The notes: a model not told the origin generated them from the letters alone. A stretch of DNA of 10,415 nt from Prasinococcaceae sp. CCMP 1430 (GCA_013416795.1 RQSC01000022.1:134941-145355); one strand, 5' to 3'; positions 1 through 7,484 are shown, counted from the first letter of the stretch. Translations and numbers: made by a program.

Positions 1-680
1 CGCGCACGCTGCTGCCACGAAGGGGTGTTGAACGGTTGTAAGTACGGCGTGCCCGCCCTGCGTCGCGCGGGCGGCGGCAGCGTGGTCAACACGGCGAGCT
101 TCGTGGCGAGCGTGGGCGCGGCGACGCCGCAGGTGGCGTACACCGCCTCGAAGGGCGCCGTGCTGGCGCTCACGCGCGAGCTCGCCGTCGTGCACGCGCG
201 CGAGAACATACGCGTCAACGCGCTCTGCCCGGGGCCGCTGAGGACGGAGCTGCTCATGAGGCACCTCGACACCGAAGCCAAGCGGAGGTGTGTGTGTGTG
301 TTGTTTGTGTGTGTGTGTGAGAGAGAGTGTTTGTGTGTGTTGTGTGTACGCGCACGAGCGTGTGTGTGTGTGTGTATGCGCACGAGCGTGTGTGTGTGTC
401 TGTGCACGCATGTCGGTATGTGTGCGCGCGCGCATGTGCAGGTCCGTCGGACGGCTCACTCGCGGTGCGCGAGCGCTTGCGCGCGCACACGCACACGCGC
501 AGGAGGCGCCTCGTGCACGTGCCCATGGCGCGCTTCGGCGAGGCCGAGGAGATGGCGGCGGCGGCGCTCTTCCTCGCCAGCGACGAGGCGAGCTTCGTCA
601 CGGGGGCGGCGCTCGCCGCAGACGGCGGGCTCACCGCAGCGTACGTCACGCCGCTCGCTCCGGGGGAGAAGGAGGCGTGA
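1..680 (+). CDS. Short-chain dehydrogenase/reductase (classical SDR), 3' part; join(<1..287,503..680)
   Basis: This is the C-terminal part of an NAD(P)(H)-dependent oxidoreductase of the classical SDR family; its substrate cannot be told from sequence. Exon 1 is open from base 1 and shows the catalytic Ser in VVNTAS, the YTASK (YxxxK) catalytic pair 14 residues later, and [10 protein letters not shown], the conserved PG region after strand 6. Exon 2 gives [29 protein letters not shown] then DGG, the typical SDR C-terminus, and stops at TGA 678-680. The intron (288-502) is set by GAG|GTGTG and CGCAG|G. Both sides match in phase and rebuild a normal-length SDR joint. The cofactor motif TGxxxGIG lies left of the window. 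An AG at 21-22 could mark an earlier acceptor, so coding may begin at 23 rather than 1. Family call is firm; the exact left boundary is not. Confidence 0.88.
288..502 (+). other. Intron of the SDR gene, filled with GT repeats
   Basis: Supported by protein homology on both sides and by matching phase: two bases of an Arg codon lie before it and one after. The donor GT at 288-289 is the first unit of the GT-rich tract, so splice site and microsatellite merge. Inside, a unit of about 28 bp containing GCGCACGAGCG is repeated twice (about 344-371 and 372-399). The 3' end turns CG/CA rich before CAG at 500-502. It reads without stops in some frames, which gives false Cys-Val proteins. Confidence 0.85.
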
Positions 681-682
681 AA

Positions 683-775
683 GAGCGGCTGCGCGCGCAC
701 ACACACGCATACACACACATCAAACACACACACACACATGTAAATGCACACACATTTTAGTGCATGAATATGTGT
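683..775. repeat. CA-rich stretch downstream of the SDR gene
   Basis: Imperfect CA dinucleotide repeats follow the SDR stop codon and would lie in its 3' UTR or flank. No coding sequence is supported. On the plus strand this CA block comes just before a much longer GT block, so the two could pair as a very large imperfect hairpin. Confidence 0.8.
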
Positions 776-782
776 CATATGT

Positions 783-985
<203 letters not shown>

Positions 986-1025
986 TGCACCGAAAATTGC
1001 GAGTGTGCGAATGCATGTGCATTTG

Positions 1026-1066
1026 TGCACACACACGTGCACCTGGTTTGTGCACGTGTGTGTGTG
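1026..1066. repeat. Perfect 17-bp inverted repeat with 7-nt loop
   Basis: The left arm at 1026-1042 (TGCACACACACGTGCAC) is exactly the reverse complement of the right arm at 1050-1066. The loop is 1043-1049 (CTGGTTT). The arms are not pure CA/GT because they carry the asymmetric GTGCAC block, so this is more specific than a chance pairing of dinucleotide runs. It could extrude as a cruciform or fold in RNA. There is no T-tract after it. Four TGCA units follow at once. Confidence 0.85.
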
Positions 1067-1174
1067 CATGCATGCATGCACGCACGCGCAGACGAGCATA
1101 TGTGTGAGCATGCGCATGTGCATCTTGTGTGTGGTCTGCCGAGCTATGCGCGTACAGCACGCACTATAACAACA

Positions 1175-1221
1175 AACACACACACGCACAGGCACACACA
1201 CACGCACAGGCACACACACAT

Positions 1222-1260
<39 letters not shown>

Positions 1261-1276
1261 CACACACACACACACG
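1175..1276. repeat. CA microsatellite with an 18-bp internal duplication
   Basis: CA repeats with CGCACAGGC repeated at 1185-1193 and 1203-1211, then a purer CA run ending near 1276. This closes a CA / GT / CA arrangement spanning about 683-1276. No gene is supported. Confidence 0.9.
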
Positions 1277-1632
1277 TTGTCACGCACGGGGCCACGGCGA
1301 GCTGACAGGTGGCGCCACGCGGATCGGAAAAATGATCGGACGATCGCAACCGACGCGAGAAAAAAAAAAAGAACTGCCAACTCCGTTTTTTTAATCGCGG
1401 GGCTGATGCGCGGTTTTGACCGTCGAAATCGCACGCAACGGGGCTCGATTCGCACGCGAGTGATGTGACCTTGCGGTCGCGTGACTCCCGTCAAATGGGG
1501 TGCCGTGAAATGCTGCGCCGGACGTCGACTGACAACTCCGTTTTTTCAAATGTTTTCGCACCGACAGTGACCGGCAGAACGGAACGTACACAAAAATGCC
1601 GAACAAACAGCCGTTCAAAACGACAGAAACAG
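1277..1632. other. Intergenic unique sequence with a split 19-bp repeat
   Basis: No open frame here resembles a protein. Base composition falls towards balance, with runs of A (1361-1370) and T (1386-1392, 1541-1546). Two near-identical 19-mers ending in CAACTCCGTTTTTT lie at 1373-1391 and 1528-1546, with a single mismatch. TCGCACGC also occurs twice near 1429 and 1449. The function of these repeats is unknown. Confidence 0.6.
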
Positions 1633-1694
1633 CTTATTTAAATACTGTGTTCTGAATATTATCCTCACTTTTTATATGATTTCGTACGTACGAA
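1633..1694 (+). promoter_or_regulatory. AT-rich island upstream of the AP2 gene, with TATA-like boxes and a 14-bp palindrome
   Basis: A short AT-rich island stands out in strongly GC-rich DNA 320-380 bp before the AP2 start codon. It holds TATTTAAATA (about 1635-1644) and TTTTTATATGA (about 1669-1679), either of which could act as a TATA-type element. It ends in the perfect palindrome TTCGTACGTACGAA at 1681-1694. A pyrimidine-rich stretch (about 1730-1755) follows. Calling it a promoter is inference from position and composition only. Confidence 0.4.
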
Positions 1695-2013
1695 TAAAAA
1701 CCAGAAGAGATTTCGATATGCGCACGCGCCATTTTCTTTTTCTTTTTTTTTTGGAGCGCCGAGGGTCGCATCGGAGGGTACGGCGGCGGCGCCGCCGCGC
1801 GGCGCGGCCCCATACCGCGCGCTCCCCCCCTTCCCGACCACACCACCCCCGTCGCCGTGGGCCTTCGCAGGCCGCGCGCCGCTGCGCGCCCTCGCCGCCC
1901 CTTTTTTTGTTGCTGCCCCTCGGCAGCTCAGTCGAGCCGAGCTGCGGTGTGTGTGTGTGCTGCGGCGGAGGGTGGTGCCCGCACGGGACTCTTCCCTCGA
2001 GGCGCGCACAGCC

Positions 2014-4566
2014 ATGGCGCAGCAGGCTGCGGCGGCGCAGGTGGATGCTGAGCTCGCGAAGGTGGAGGCCGACCTCGCGCAACAGCAGCAGGCAGGCACC
2101 TCGGCGGTCGGCGCGGCGGCGGACGGGAGCCTGCCGGCCCTGCCACCGCTCTCCGCCCTGCAAGGCCCGGCCGCGGCGCGAATGGGGCACGCGCCCACGG
2201 CGGTCGGCGCGTCGCCTGTGGCGCGCGCCATCCAGCCCGCGGTGCAGCAGCAGCCGCAGCCGCAGCCGCAGCAGCAGCAGCAGCAGCAGCAGCCGCCGCA
2301 GCCGCAGCCGCAGCAGCAGCAGCAGCAGCAGCAGCCGCAGCAGCACGTCGTGACATCGCTCGCCGCGGCCCCTCACGCCCGCGTGTCGGGCCTGCTGCAC
2401 GAAGGAGCGCCCGCCGCGTTGTGGCAGGCGCCACACGACTCGCTGCCCGCGGGTGTGGACGCGGCACACGTTGGCCATTCGACGGCGGGCGGGGCAGCGG
2501 GCGGCGATCCGTTCGGCCCTCTGCCGCTCATGCCCGCGTCGTCGACGGGCGTGCCGCCGTCCACGACCAACGCCGGGCTCTCGTCGGGCGCGGCGATGGC
2601 CGCCGCTGCAGGTGCCGCCGCCGCGGGCGCGTCGCTCGGTCACCAATACGCCGCGCCGCAGCTGTGGGCGCCGGCGGCCGGACCACAACATTCCGGCCAA
2701 CCGCTGGCGCTCTCTGTCCACCCGCCGCCCCAACCGCACGCTCAGGTTGCCCCTCCGTGGATGCTCGACGTTCAGCTGGCGCAGGCGAGCACGGCGCTGG
2801 GAAGCGCGCCACCCGCCGGCACCACGAAGTTCGCCGCGGTTGCCGGACACCTGGAGCCCCCGCCGCCGCTGACGCTGCCGAACTTCCTCGGGATGAACTC
2901 GGGCTTCGGGCCGCAGCACGGCAACGCGTTCGACGCGGCGGCTGTCAGCGGGGCCGGCATGATCACCACCCGCCCAGAGTATCGCGGCGGCGGGGCTGTC
3001 GTACTCGGGGGGTTCGACCTCTCGACTCCGGGCGCTGGCATGTACGTGCCGCGTCTGACCACGGATCAGCAGGAGCAGGCCGTTCTCCCGTTCCCCAATA
3101 TGCAGCAACAGCACAGCACGCACGGCATGGCGGGCCCGCGTGTGAGTGTCGATGTCATGAAGGCGTCCGAGGTCGCGCTGGCCGGCATGCATGCCTCGGC
3201 TGGCGGCGCCGGCGTGAATGGCGCCGGCGTGAATGGCAACCTCTCCGCTCCGCCGGCGACGCCGCTGCCCTACGCGCACGCCCAACAAACTCCCGGCGGC
3301 GGCGGCAGCCCCGCGACAGCACTGGCGCCCGGCGCAGCAACGGCCGGTACGACGGGCGCTCAGCCGGGCGCGGAGAAAAAGCGCGCCAGAACTACCAAAT
3401 ACCGCGGCGTGACGTTTCACAAGCGCACGGGGCGCTACGAGGCGCACATGTGGTCCGGCGGCAAGCAAATGTACCTCGGGGGATTCTCGTCGGAGGCCAA
3501 GGCCGCGACGGCGTTCGACTTCATGGCGCTCAAGTGCCGCGGTGACGACGCGCAGCTCAACTTCCCGCGGTCGACGTACGCCGGTGACGAGGCGTGGCTC
3601 CAGAAGGTGACGGCGGATGAGCTCATGCTCAGTCTGCGAAGACACTCAAAGGGGTTCTCGCGCGGAACCTCGAAGTTTCGCGGGGTGTCGCTCAATCCTA
3701 ACGGCAAGTGGGAGGCGCGCTGCTCGGAAGGCGGGCGCAAGTACAGCTACCTGGGCTTGTATGCGACCCAGGAGGAGGCGGCGCGCGCCTACGATAGGAC
3801 ATGCGTGCGACGCAACGGCGCGACGGCGGTGACAAACTTCGGGCTCTCGCAGTACGCCGACGAGCTGAAGGAGCACGAGACGCTGAAGCTCAAGGCCGCC
3901 AGCAACGCGAAACGCAAGGCCAGCGACGCAAATGCCACGCCCGAGGAGGATCCGCCCCCCGAACGCACTCCGCCTCTCGCGCGCGCGCACGCGCGGGAAT
4001 TGTCGCGCCGCAATGCTCGGGGCGCCGGCGCCACGGGCACCGCAGGCACGGACGAGGCAAAAGAGGGCGAGGGCGCGAGGGCGGGTGATGCGACTCGGAC
4101 GGCCAAAGCGCAGACGGGCAACGGCCTCACCAAAACCCGGGAAAGCGCTCCGGCGGGCGCACCGCCGCGCGAGAGCGGCGTCGCGCTCGAGAGCGCGATC
4201 GAGCGGAAGAGGGCAAGGACAGAGGCGCAGACGCAGGCAGAAAAGCCCTCTCTCGCGGGGCCCCGCGCGGCAGGGCACGCAACGGCTGAGGCGTCCGCGC
4301 AACACCAACGCGACCCGCCTCCGACGAGGAATGCAGCAGCTTCCGATGTCGCGCGCGCAACGGAGCTGCCGCCTGCGGGCAGCGCAGCGCCGGCCCCGGT
4401 CACGGCAGTGGCGGCAGCAGCGGCGGCGGCGCTCAATGACAGTCTCGGCCCGTCAATTCCAGGGACCTCTGCCGCTCGCGGCGATGGCGCCACGCTGACA
4501 CGGCGATGCTCCCAGTCCGAGATCCTCGTGGCCGCCGACATCGCTGGTGCCGCAGCGGGAACGTAG
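2014..4566 (+). CDS. Double AP2-domain transcription factor (euAP2/ANT-like), intronless, 850 aa
   Basis: Probable nuclear DNA-binding regulator. The start is ATG 2014, in the strong context GCCATGG; the frame is open further upstream but without an ATG. Residues 78-110 form a Gln/Pro tract. Residues 111-450 are Ala/Gly/Pro-rich and probably disordered. A basic stretch KKRAR (455-459) precedes AP2 domain 1 (about 461-522), which has YRGVTFHKRTGRYEAHMW, YLGGF and LNF. A 30-residue linker with LRRHSKGFSRGTSKFRGV leads to AP2 domain 2 (about 553-614), with GKWEAR, YLGLY, EEAARAYD and AVTNF. That linker form is known from plant euAP2, ANT and WRI1 proteins. Domain 1 lacks the roughly 10-residue insertion of ANT-type proteins, so it is nearer the euAP2 form. 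Residues 615-850 are low complexity with further basic patches (KRK 633-635, RKRAR 731-735). A 15-bp duplication at 3205-3234 repeats the residues GVNGA. Targets are unknown. Confidence 0.93.
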   Translation: MAQQAAAAQVDAELAKVEADLAQQQQAGTSAVGAAADGSLPALPPLSALQGPAAARMGHAPTAVGASPVARAIQPAVQQQPQPQPQQQQQQQQPPQPQPQQQQQQQQPQQHVVTSLAAAPHARVSGLLHEGAPAALWQAPHDSLPAGVDAAHVGHSTAGGAAGGDPFGPLPLMPASSTGVPPSTTNAGLSSGAAMAAAAGAAAAGASLGHQYAAPQLWAPAAGPQHSGQPLALSVHPPPQPHAQVAPPWMLDVQLAQASTALGSAPPAGTTKFAAVAGHLEPPPPLTLPNFLGMNSGFGPQHGNAFDAAAVSGAGMITTRPEYRGGGAVVLGGFDLSTPGAGMYVPRLTTDQQEQAVLPFPNMQQQHSTHGMAGPRVSVDVMKASEVALAGMHASAGGAGVNGAGVNGNLSAPPATPLPYAHAQQTPGGGGSPATALAPGAATAGTTGAQPGAEKKRARTTKYRGVTFHKRTGRYEAHMWSGGKQMYLGGFSSEAKAATAFDFMALKCRGDDAQLNFPRSTYAGDEAWLQKVTADELMLSLRRHSKGFSRGTSKFRGVSLNPNGKWEARCSEGGRKYSYLGLYATQEEAARAYDRTCVRRNGATAVTNFGLSQYADELKEHETLKLKAASNAKRKASDANATPEEDPPPERTPPLARAHARELSRRNARGAGATGTAGTDEAKEGEGARAGDATRTAKAQTGNGLTKTRESAPAGAPPRESGVALESAIERKRARTEAQTQAEKPSLAGPRAAGHATAEASAQHQRDPPPTRNAAASDVARATELPPAGSAAPAPVTAVAAAAAAALNDSLGPSIPGTSAARGDGATLTRRCSQSEILVAADIAGAAAGT
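2245..2343 (+). repeat. CAG/CCG repeat encoding a polyQ/PQ tract, with an exact 42-bp tandem duplication
   Basis: Lies inside the AP2 gene (residues 78-110). Two consecutive 42-bp units, 2254-2295 and 2296-2337, each encode PQPQP, eight Gln and a Pro, using almost only CAG and CCG. Gln/Pro-rich tracts are common in transcriptional activation regions. The exact duplication suggests recent slippage or unequal exchange, so its length may vary between strains. Confidence 0.93.
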
Positions 4567-5042
4567 CGCGTGCGCTGCGAGTGGAAGGGAGGGGCGCTGG
4601 GCCCTTCGATCGGCGGCGGACGCAGCTGCTGCACGCAGCCGCGCCTCCGCGCCATGCACGCACACATCCACACATACATACAAGCCCACGGCACGAGAGC
4701 AGTTGTTTATGCACGGCCTCCGCACACTCGCGCATGCGTCGACCCCCACGGGGTCCAGGCACAGCAGCTCGAGCATAGCTGTATGCTGATCGGGAGAGCT
4801 CGTCACGGGCGGAGAGCGCCTCCGCGCGCCTGACGTTAGAGATTACTTCGTTGCCCCCTCCACGCACAGCACGTCCCGCGCGCGCCGCGAGGAGCGCGAG
4901 GAGCGCGTGTGTGTGAGACACACCGCGCGTGCGTTCGCGCGCGTCCACACATCCTGCGAAGGTTCGCTCGCAGCCTCCCCTCGGCGGCGCCACACGGCGC
5001 GCGCAGCCCTGAAGCTCGACCACATCCTCGGCCGTGAACGAG

Positions 5043-5109
<67 letters not shown>

Positions 5110-5230
5110 CACACGCGTGTGTGTCTGCGCGTGTGTATGTGTGTGTGCGCGCGCGCACGCGTGTGTGAGTGTCTCGCGCTCACACCCTCTCGCTTCCGCT
5201 CCTCCCCCCGCCGTCGCGCGCGCGCCGCAG
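4567..5230. other. Gene-poor stretch between AP2 and methyltransferase genes; probably holds the latter's first exon
   Basis: No protein family is clear here. The next gene has a phase-0 acceptor at 5231 and needs an upstream exon with an ATG. The frame ending at 5041 or 5044, just before the GT run, is open back to 4790 but has no ATG. Candidate starts lie at 4652 and 4709 in other frames and would need one more intron. On the minus strand, 5044-5006 encodes a short peptide resembling a conserved MnmE/TrmE motif (see findings). The stretch 4567-4650 is probably the AP2 3' UTR. Confidence 0.4.
5043..5170. repeat. GT microsatellite upstream of the methyltransferase exon
   Basis: GT repeats with scattered GCGT and CG-rich interruptions. 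It probably forms the start of an intron whose donor is one of its first GT units (5042 or 5045 would both give the phase needed by the exon at 5231). The CG-rich block around 5150-5161 adds alternating purine-pyrimidine sequence. Confidence 0.85.
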
Positions 5231-6825
5231 TTCGCGTCGCTCTTCGACGCCGAGGAGTGGCGCGAGTTCGCGTTCGCACTGCCGGCGCCGCTGGGCTCCG
5301 TCGTCGCGCTCGGGTGGTCGCAGGGCGGCTGCGAGGGCCTGTGGTCGGCGGCGGCGCTGCACGTTGTTGCCGCGGCGCCCGCGGTGGAGCGCCTGCGCTC
5401 CGCGCGGCGCAGGTGCGTTCCGATAGGCGCCTTTCGCGGAGCCGCGCCAATTTCGCGTTCCGTTCCATTCCGAACGCGCTGCTTTCGCGCGCGCGCGCGC
5501 GCGCGCGCGCGCGTGGCGCCGCGGCTGCCCCGAATTTCGCCGCACGTGCCCGTAAAACTCCCCTATCAATTCGAACCCATCTGCGCGATGCGCAATCCCC
5601 GCCGTTTTTGCGCGGGCGCGCGGGCGCCCTCCCCCGGCCGGGCCTGCGCGGCGCGAAAACGGCGCCGCGCCGCGCCGAAACGTGCCGCGCCCCGCAGAAC
5701 GAAGCCGAACGGTCGGCTCGCGACAAACGCCAGAAACGACGTCAAATCGCATTCATTTCCCATATTTTCGTCCGATTTGCCGCGCCAAAATGAATATAAT
5801 ATATCATATTTTCGATACATTTACACACGGGAGAGTTATATGTTTGGATGAAAAGTGATATAGTCAGGCGGTGAGAGTTTTGGGCGGGCGCGGCCCCGCC
5901 CGAAATCGCGGGGATGTACCCGCGCGAATGCGCGCGCGTGCGTTCGGACGGGCGCGCGCGGCGCCCCCCCCCCCCTTTTTTCGCGTTTCGTTTTTCGTTC
6001 CGGCGCGGCCGCGTTCCCCCATCGCCGCCGGGGCGAACGCGCGCGCGCGGCGCGCGCGTCGCGCTGGGCGTCGCGTGCGCCACGCGGCTGGGCGTGCCCG
6101 CCGGCGCCACCGTGCACCTCACCGACGGCGACGCGCGCGAGGTGCACCTCCTGCGCGCCAACGCCGAGCGAGCGGGCGAGGACCCGGAGTGCGAGTGCGC
6201 GGTCGTCGCGCAGCGCCTGCTCTGGGGCGCCGCCGCCGCGCGCGAGAGCGACATCCCCGCCGGCGCGTGCGACGTCGTGCTCGCCGCCGAGTGCTGCTAC
6301 GTGCCCGAGATCGTGCCGCTCCTCGCAGAGGTGCGGCGGCGCCCGACCGCCCGCCCGCGTGCGAAGGCGTCGCTGCGCGCACGGTCGCCACGCGTGTATA
6401 CGCACACACACACGCACGCACACACGCTTGCACACACACACACACACAAACGCACACACACGCATATACGCACACACGCACGCACACACACACGCAAACA
6501 CACACACACACACACACACGCACACTCACACGCGCGCGCGCGGCGGCCAGCCGTGCTCCCACTGACACGGCGCCGCCGCCCGCGCCCACTCATCGGCGTG
6601 GCGCCTGCGCAGACGCTCGCGCACTTTTTGGCGCCGGACGGCCGCGCGTACGTGGTGAACAGCTTCGTCAGCACGACGCGGACGCAGGCGGAGGTGCGCG
6701 AGTGCCTCGAGGCGGCCCTGCGCGCTAGCCGCCTCTCGTGGCGCGAGCTCGGCCTCCCGACGGACGAGCGCGCGCTCCGCGGAGCCGGCCGCGCGCTGTA
6801 CGCCCTCGAGATCTGGCGCACGTGA
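5231..6825 (+). CDS. Family-16-type class I (seven-beta-strand) methyltransferase, gene structure incomplete; exons about 5231..5412, about 6055..6330, 6613..6825
   Basis: Probable SAM-dependent protein methyltransferase related to the METTL21/METTL23/FAM86 group; subfamily and substrate are unknown. Exon 5231-5412 (CCGCAG|T to CGCAG|GTGCG) encodes the N-terminal beta-hairpin and the GLWSAAALHV helix. The next exon encodes LGVACATRLGV, the acidic LTDGD loop (6118-6132) that contacts the SAM ribose in this fold, LLWG (6217-6228) and DVVLAAECCY (6271-6300). GAG|GTGCGG at 6330/6331 and GCGCAG|ACG at 6612/6613 join in phase 0 to the last exon, ending ALEIWRT and TGA 6823-6825. Odd points: no start codon is found; motif I (usually LELGxGxG) is absent; and no AG occurs from 5878 to 6139, so the second exon has no normal acceptor in the right phase. 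It may be a pseudogene, contain an assembly error, or be spliced unusually. Confidence 0.6.
5413..6050 (+). other. Presumed long intron of the methyltransferase gene, with a CG run, an AT-rich island and poly-C/poly-T
   Basis: The donor CAG|GTGCG at 5412/5413 is good; the 3' end is uncertain. Contents in order: an alternating CG run at 5486-5513; GC-rich unique DNA; an AT-rich island at about 5740-5876 containing ATATAATATATCATATTTT; a hairpin CGGGCG-N6-CGCCCG near 5884-5901; and a C then T run near 5964-5981 that would serve as a polypyrimidine tract. I found no LELGxG-coding microexon in it in any plus-strand frame. Confidence 0.5.
5486..5513. repeat. 28-bp alternating CG run
   Basis: A pure CG alternation of 28 nt inside the presumed intron. 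Among simple sequences this is one of the strongest Z-DNA formers, and it is self-complementary. It is also a likely place for sequencing or polymerase error. Confidence 0.9.
6331..6612 (+). other. Second supported intron of the methyltransferase gene, CA-rich
   Basis: The donor GCAGAG|GTGCGG and acceptor CTGCGCAG|ACG join two conserved exons in phase 0. Most of 6400-6530 is CA repeat with CGCA and CATA interruptions, ending in a CG-rich block. In-frame translations through it are Thr-His artefacts. Here the repeat is CA on the sense strand, unlike the GT tract in the SDR intron. Confidence 0.85.
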
Positions 6826-7003
6826 GCGCGCGCGCCCGCGTGCGCCCGGACACACACACACACGCACACACACACACACACACAGGCACGCACGCACACA
6901 CACACACACACACATGCATGCAGCGAGCACACATACACACAGCGCTCGCAGCGAGCACGCCGCGCGGGAGCGTGCGCACACGGGTACGTACAGTAATAAC
7001 TAA
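6826..7003. repeat. Short convergent intergenic spacer with CA microsatellite
   Basis: The methyltransferase gene ends at 6825 and the glycosidase gene, on the other strand, at 7004, so 178 bp must hold both 3' ends. CA repeats fill 6850-6915. An 11-bp direct repeat GCAGCGAGCAC lies at 6920-6930 and 6948-6958. No clear AATAAA-type signal is seen on either strand, though the 3'-end signal of this organism is unknown. Confidence 0.7.
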
Positions 7004-7429
7004 TCACTGCGACGCGGCGAGCGCGGCAGCGCCCGCCGCGCGCCTCGGGGCTGCCGACTCGAGGGCGTGCGCCGGCCCGGCCCCGGCGGGCGCGGCGGAT
7101 GCCTCGATCCACGGGAACGTCGTCACCCGCACCGCGGTGCTCCCGTAGGGCACGAGCTCGATCTCGACCTCGTCGCCGCAGTCGGAGTCGCCGCCGGCGA
7201 CAGGGAGGCTGCAGCTGTACGGGCTCGAGGGCGGGGGCGACATCACCATGCTCTTGCCGTAGTAGCCCCACGGGCGCAGGCGGCGCGCGCGCGCCTTGAT
7301 GCGCATTGGGTACTCCTCGCGCGACCACGCGAGCGACTCGCTCCAGCCGGCGCTCGGGGTGGGGTCTGTGCGCGCGCGTGTGTGCGTGTGTGCGTGTACG
7401 AGTGTGTGTGTGTGTTTGCCCGTGAGTGA

Positions 7430-7484
<55 letters not shown>

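Noticed and set aside
1026-1090. The hairpin as a bacterial-type intrinsic terminator
   Set aside because: It has no T-tract after the stem, and the genome is eukaryotic with spliced genes.
1438-1456. A GGGCTCGATTCGC stretch resembling a tRNA T-arm
   Set aside because: The bases flanking the loop do not pair, and no acceptor, D or anticodon arm could be found on either strand.
1951-2013. Upstream extension of the AP2 frame to a GTG at 1951
   Set aside because: Eukaryotic genes rarely start at GTG, the added residues lie in a GT run, and ATG 2014 has a strong Kozak context.
1672-3645. A 657-residue minus-strand open frame opposite the AP2 gene
   Set aside because: Its Arg/Leu-rich sequence is the antisense of GC-biased coding DNA and matches no family, while the plus strand has clear AP2 domains in a complete frame with a Kozak start.
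5164-5230. Extending the methyltransferase exon upstream of 5231 through the GT repeat
   Set aside because: The frame is open only because the repeat has no stops. A CCGCAG acceptor at 5225-5230 matches the other acceptors here, and family-like residues begin right after it.
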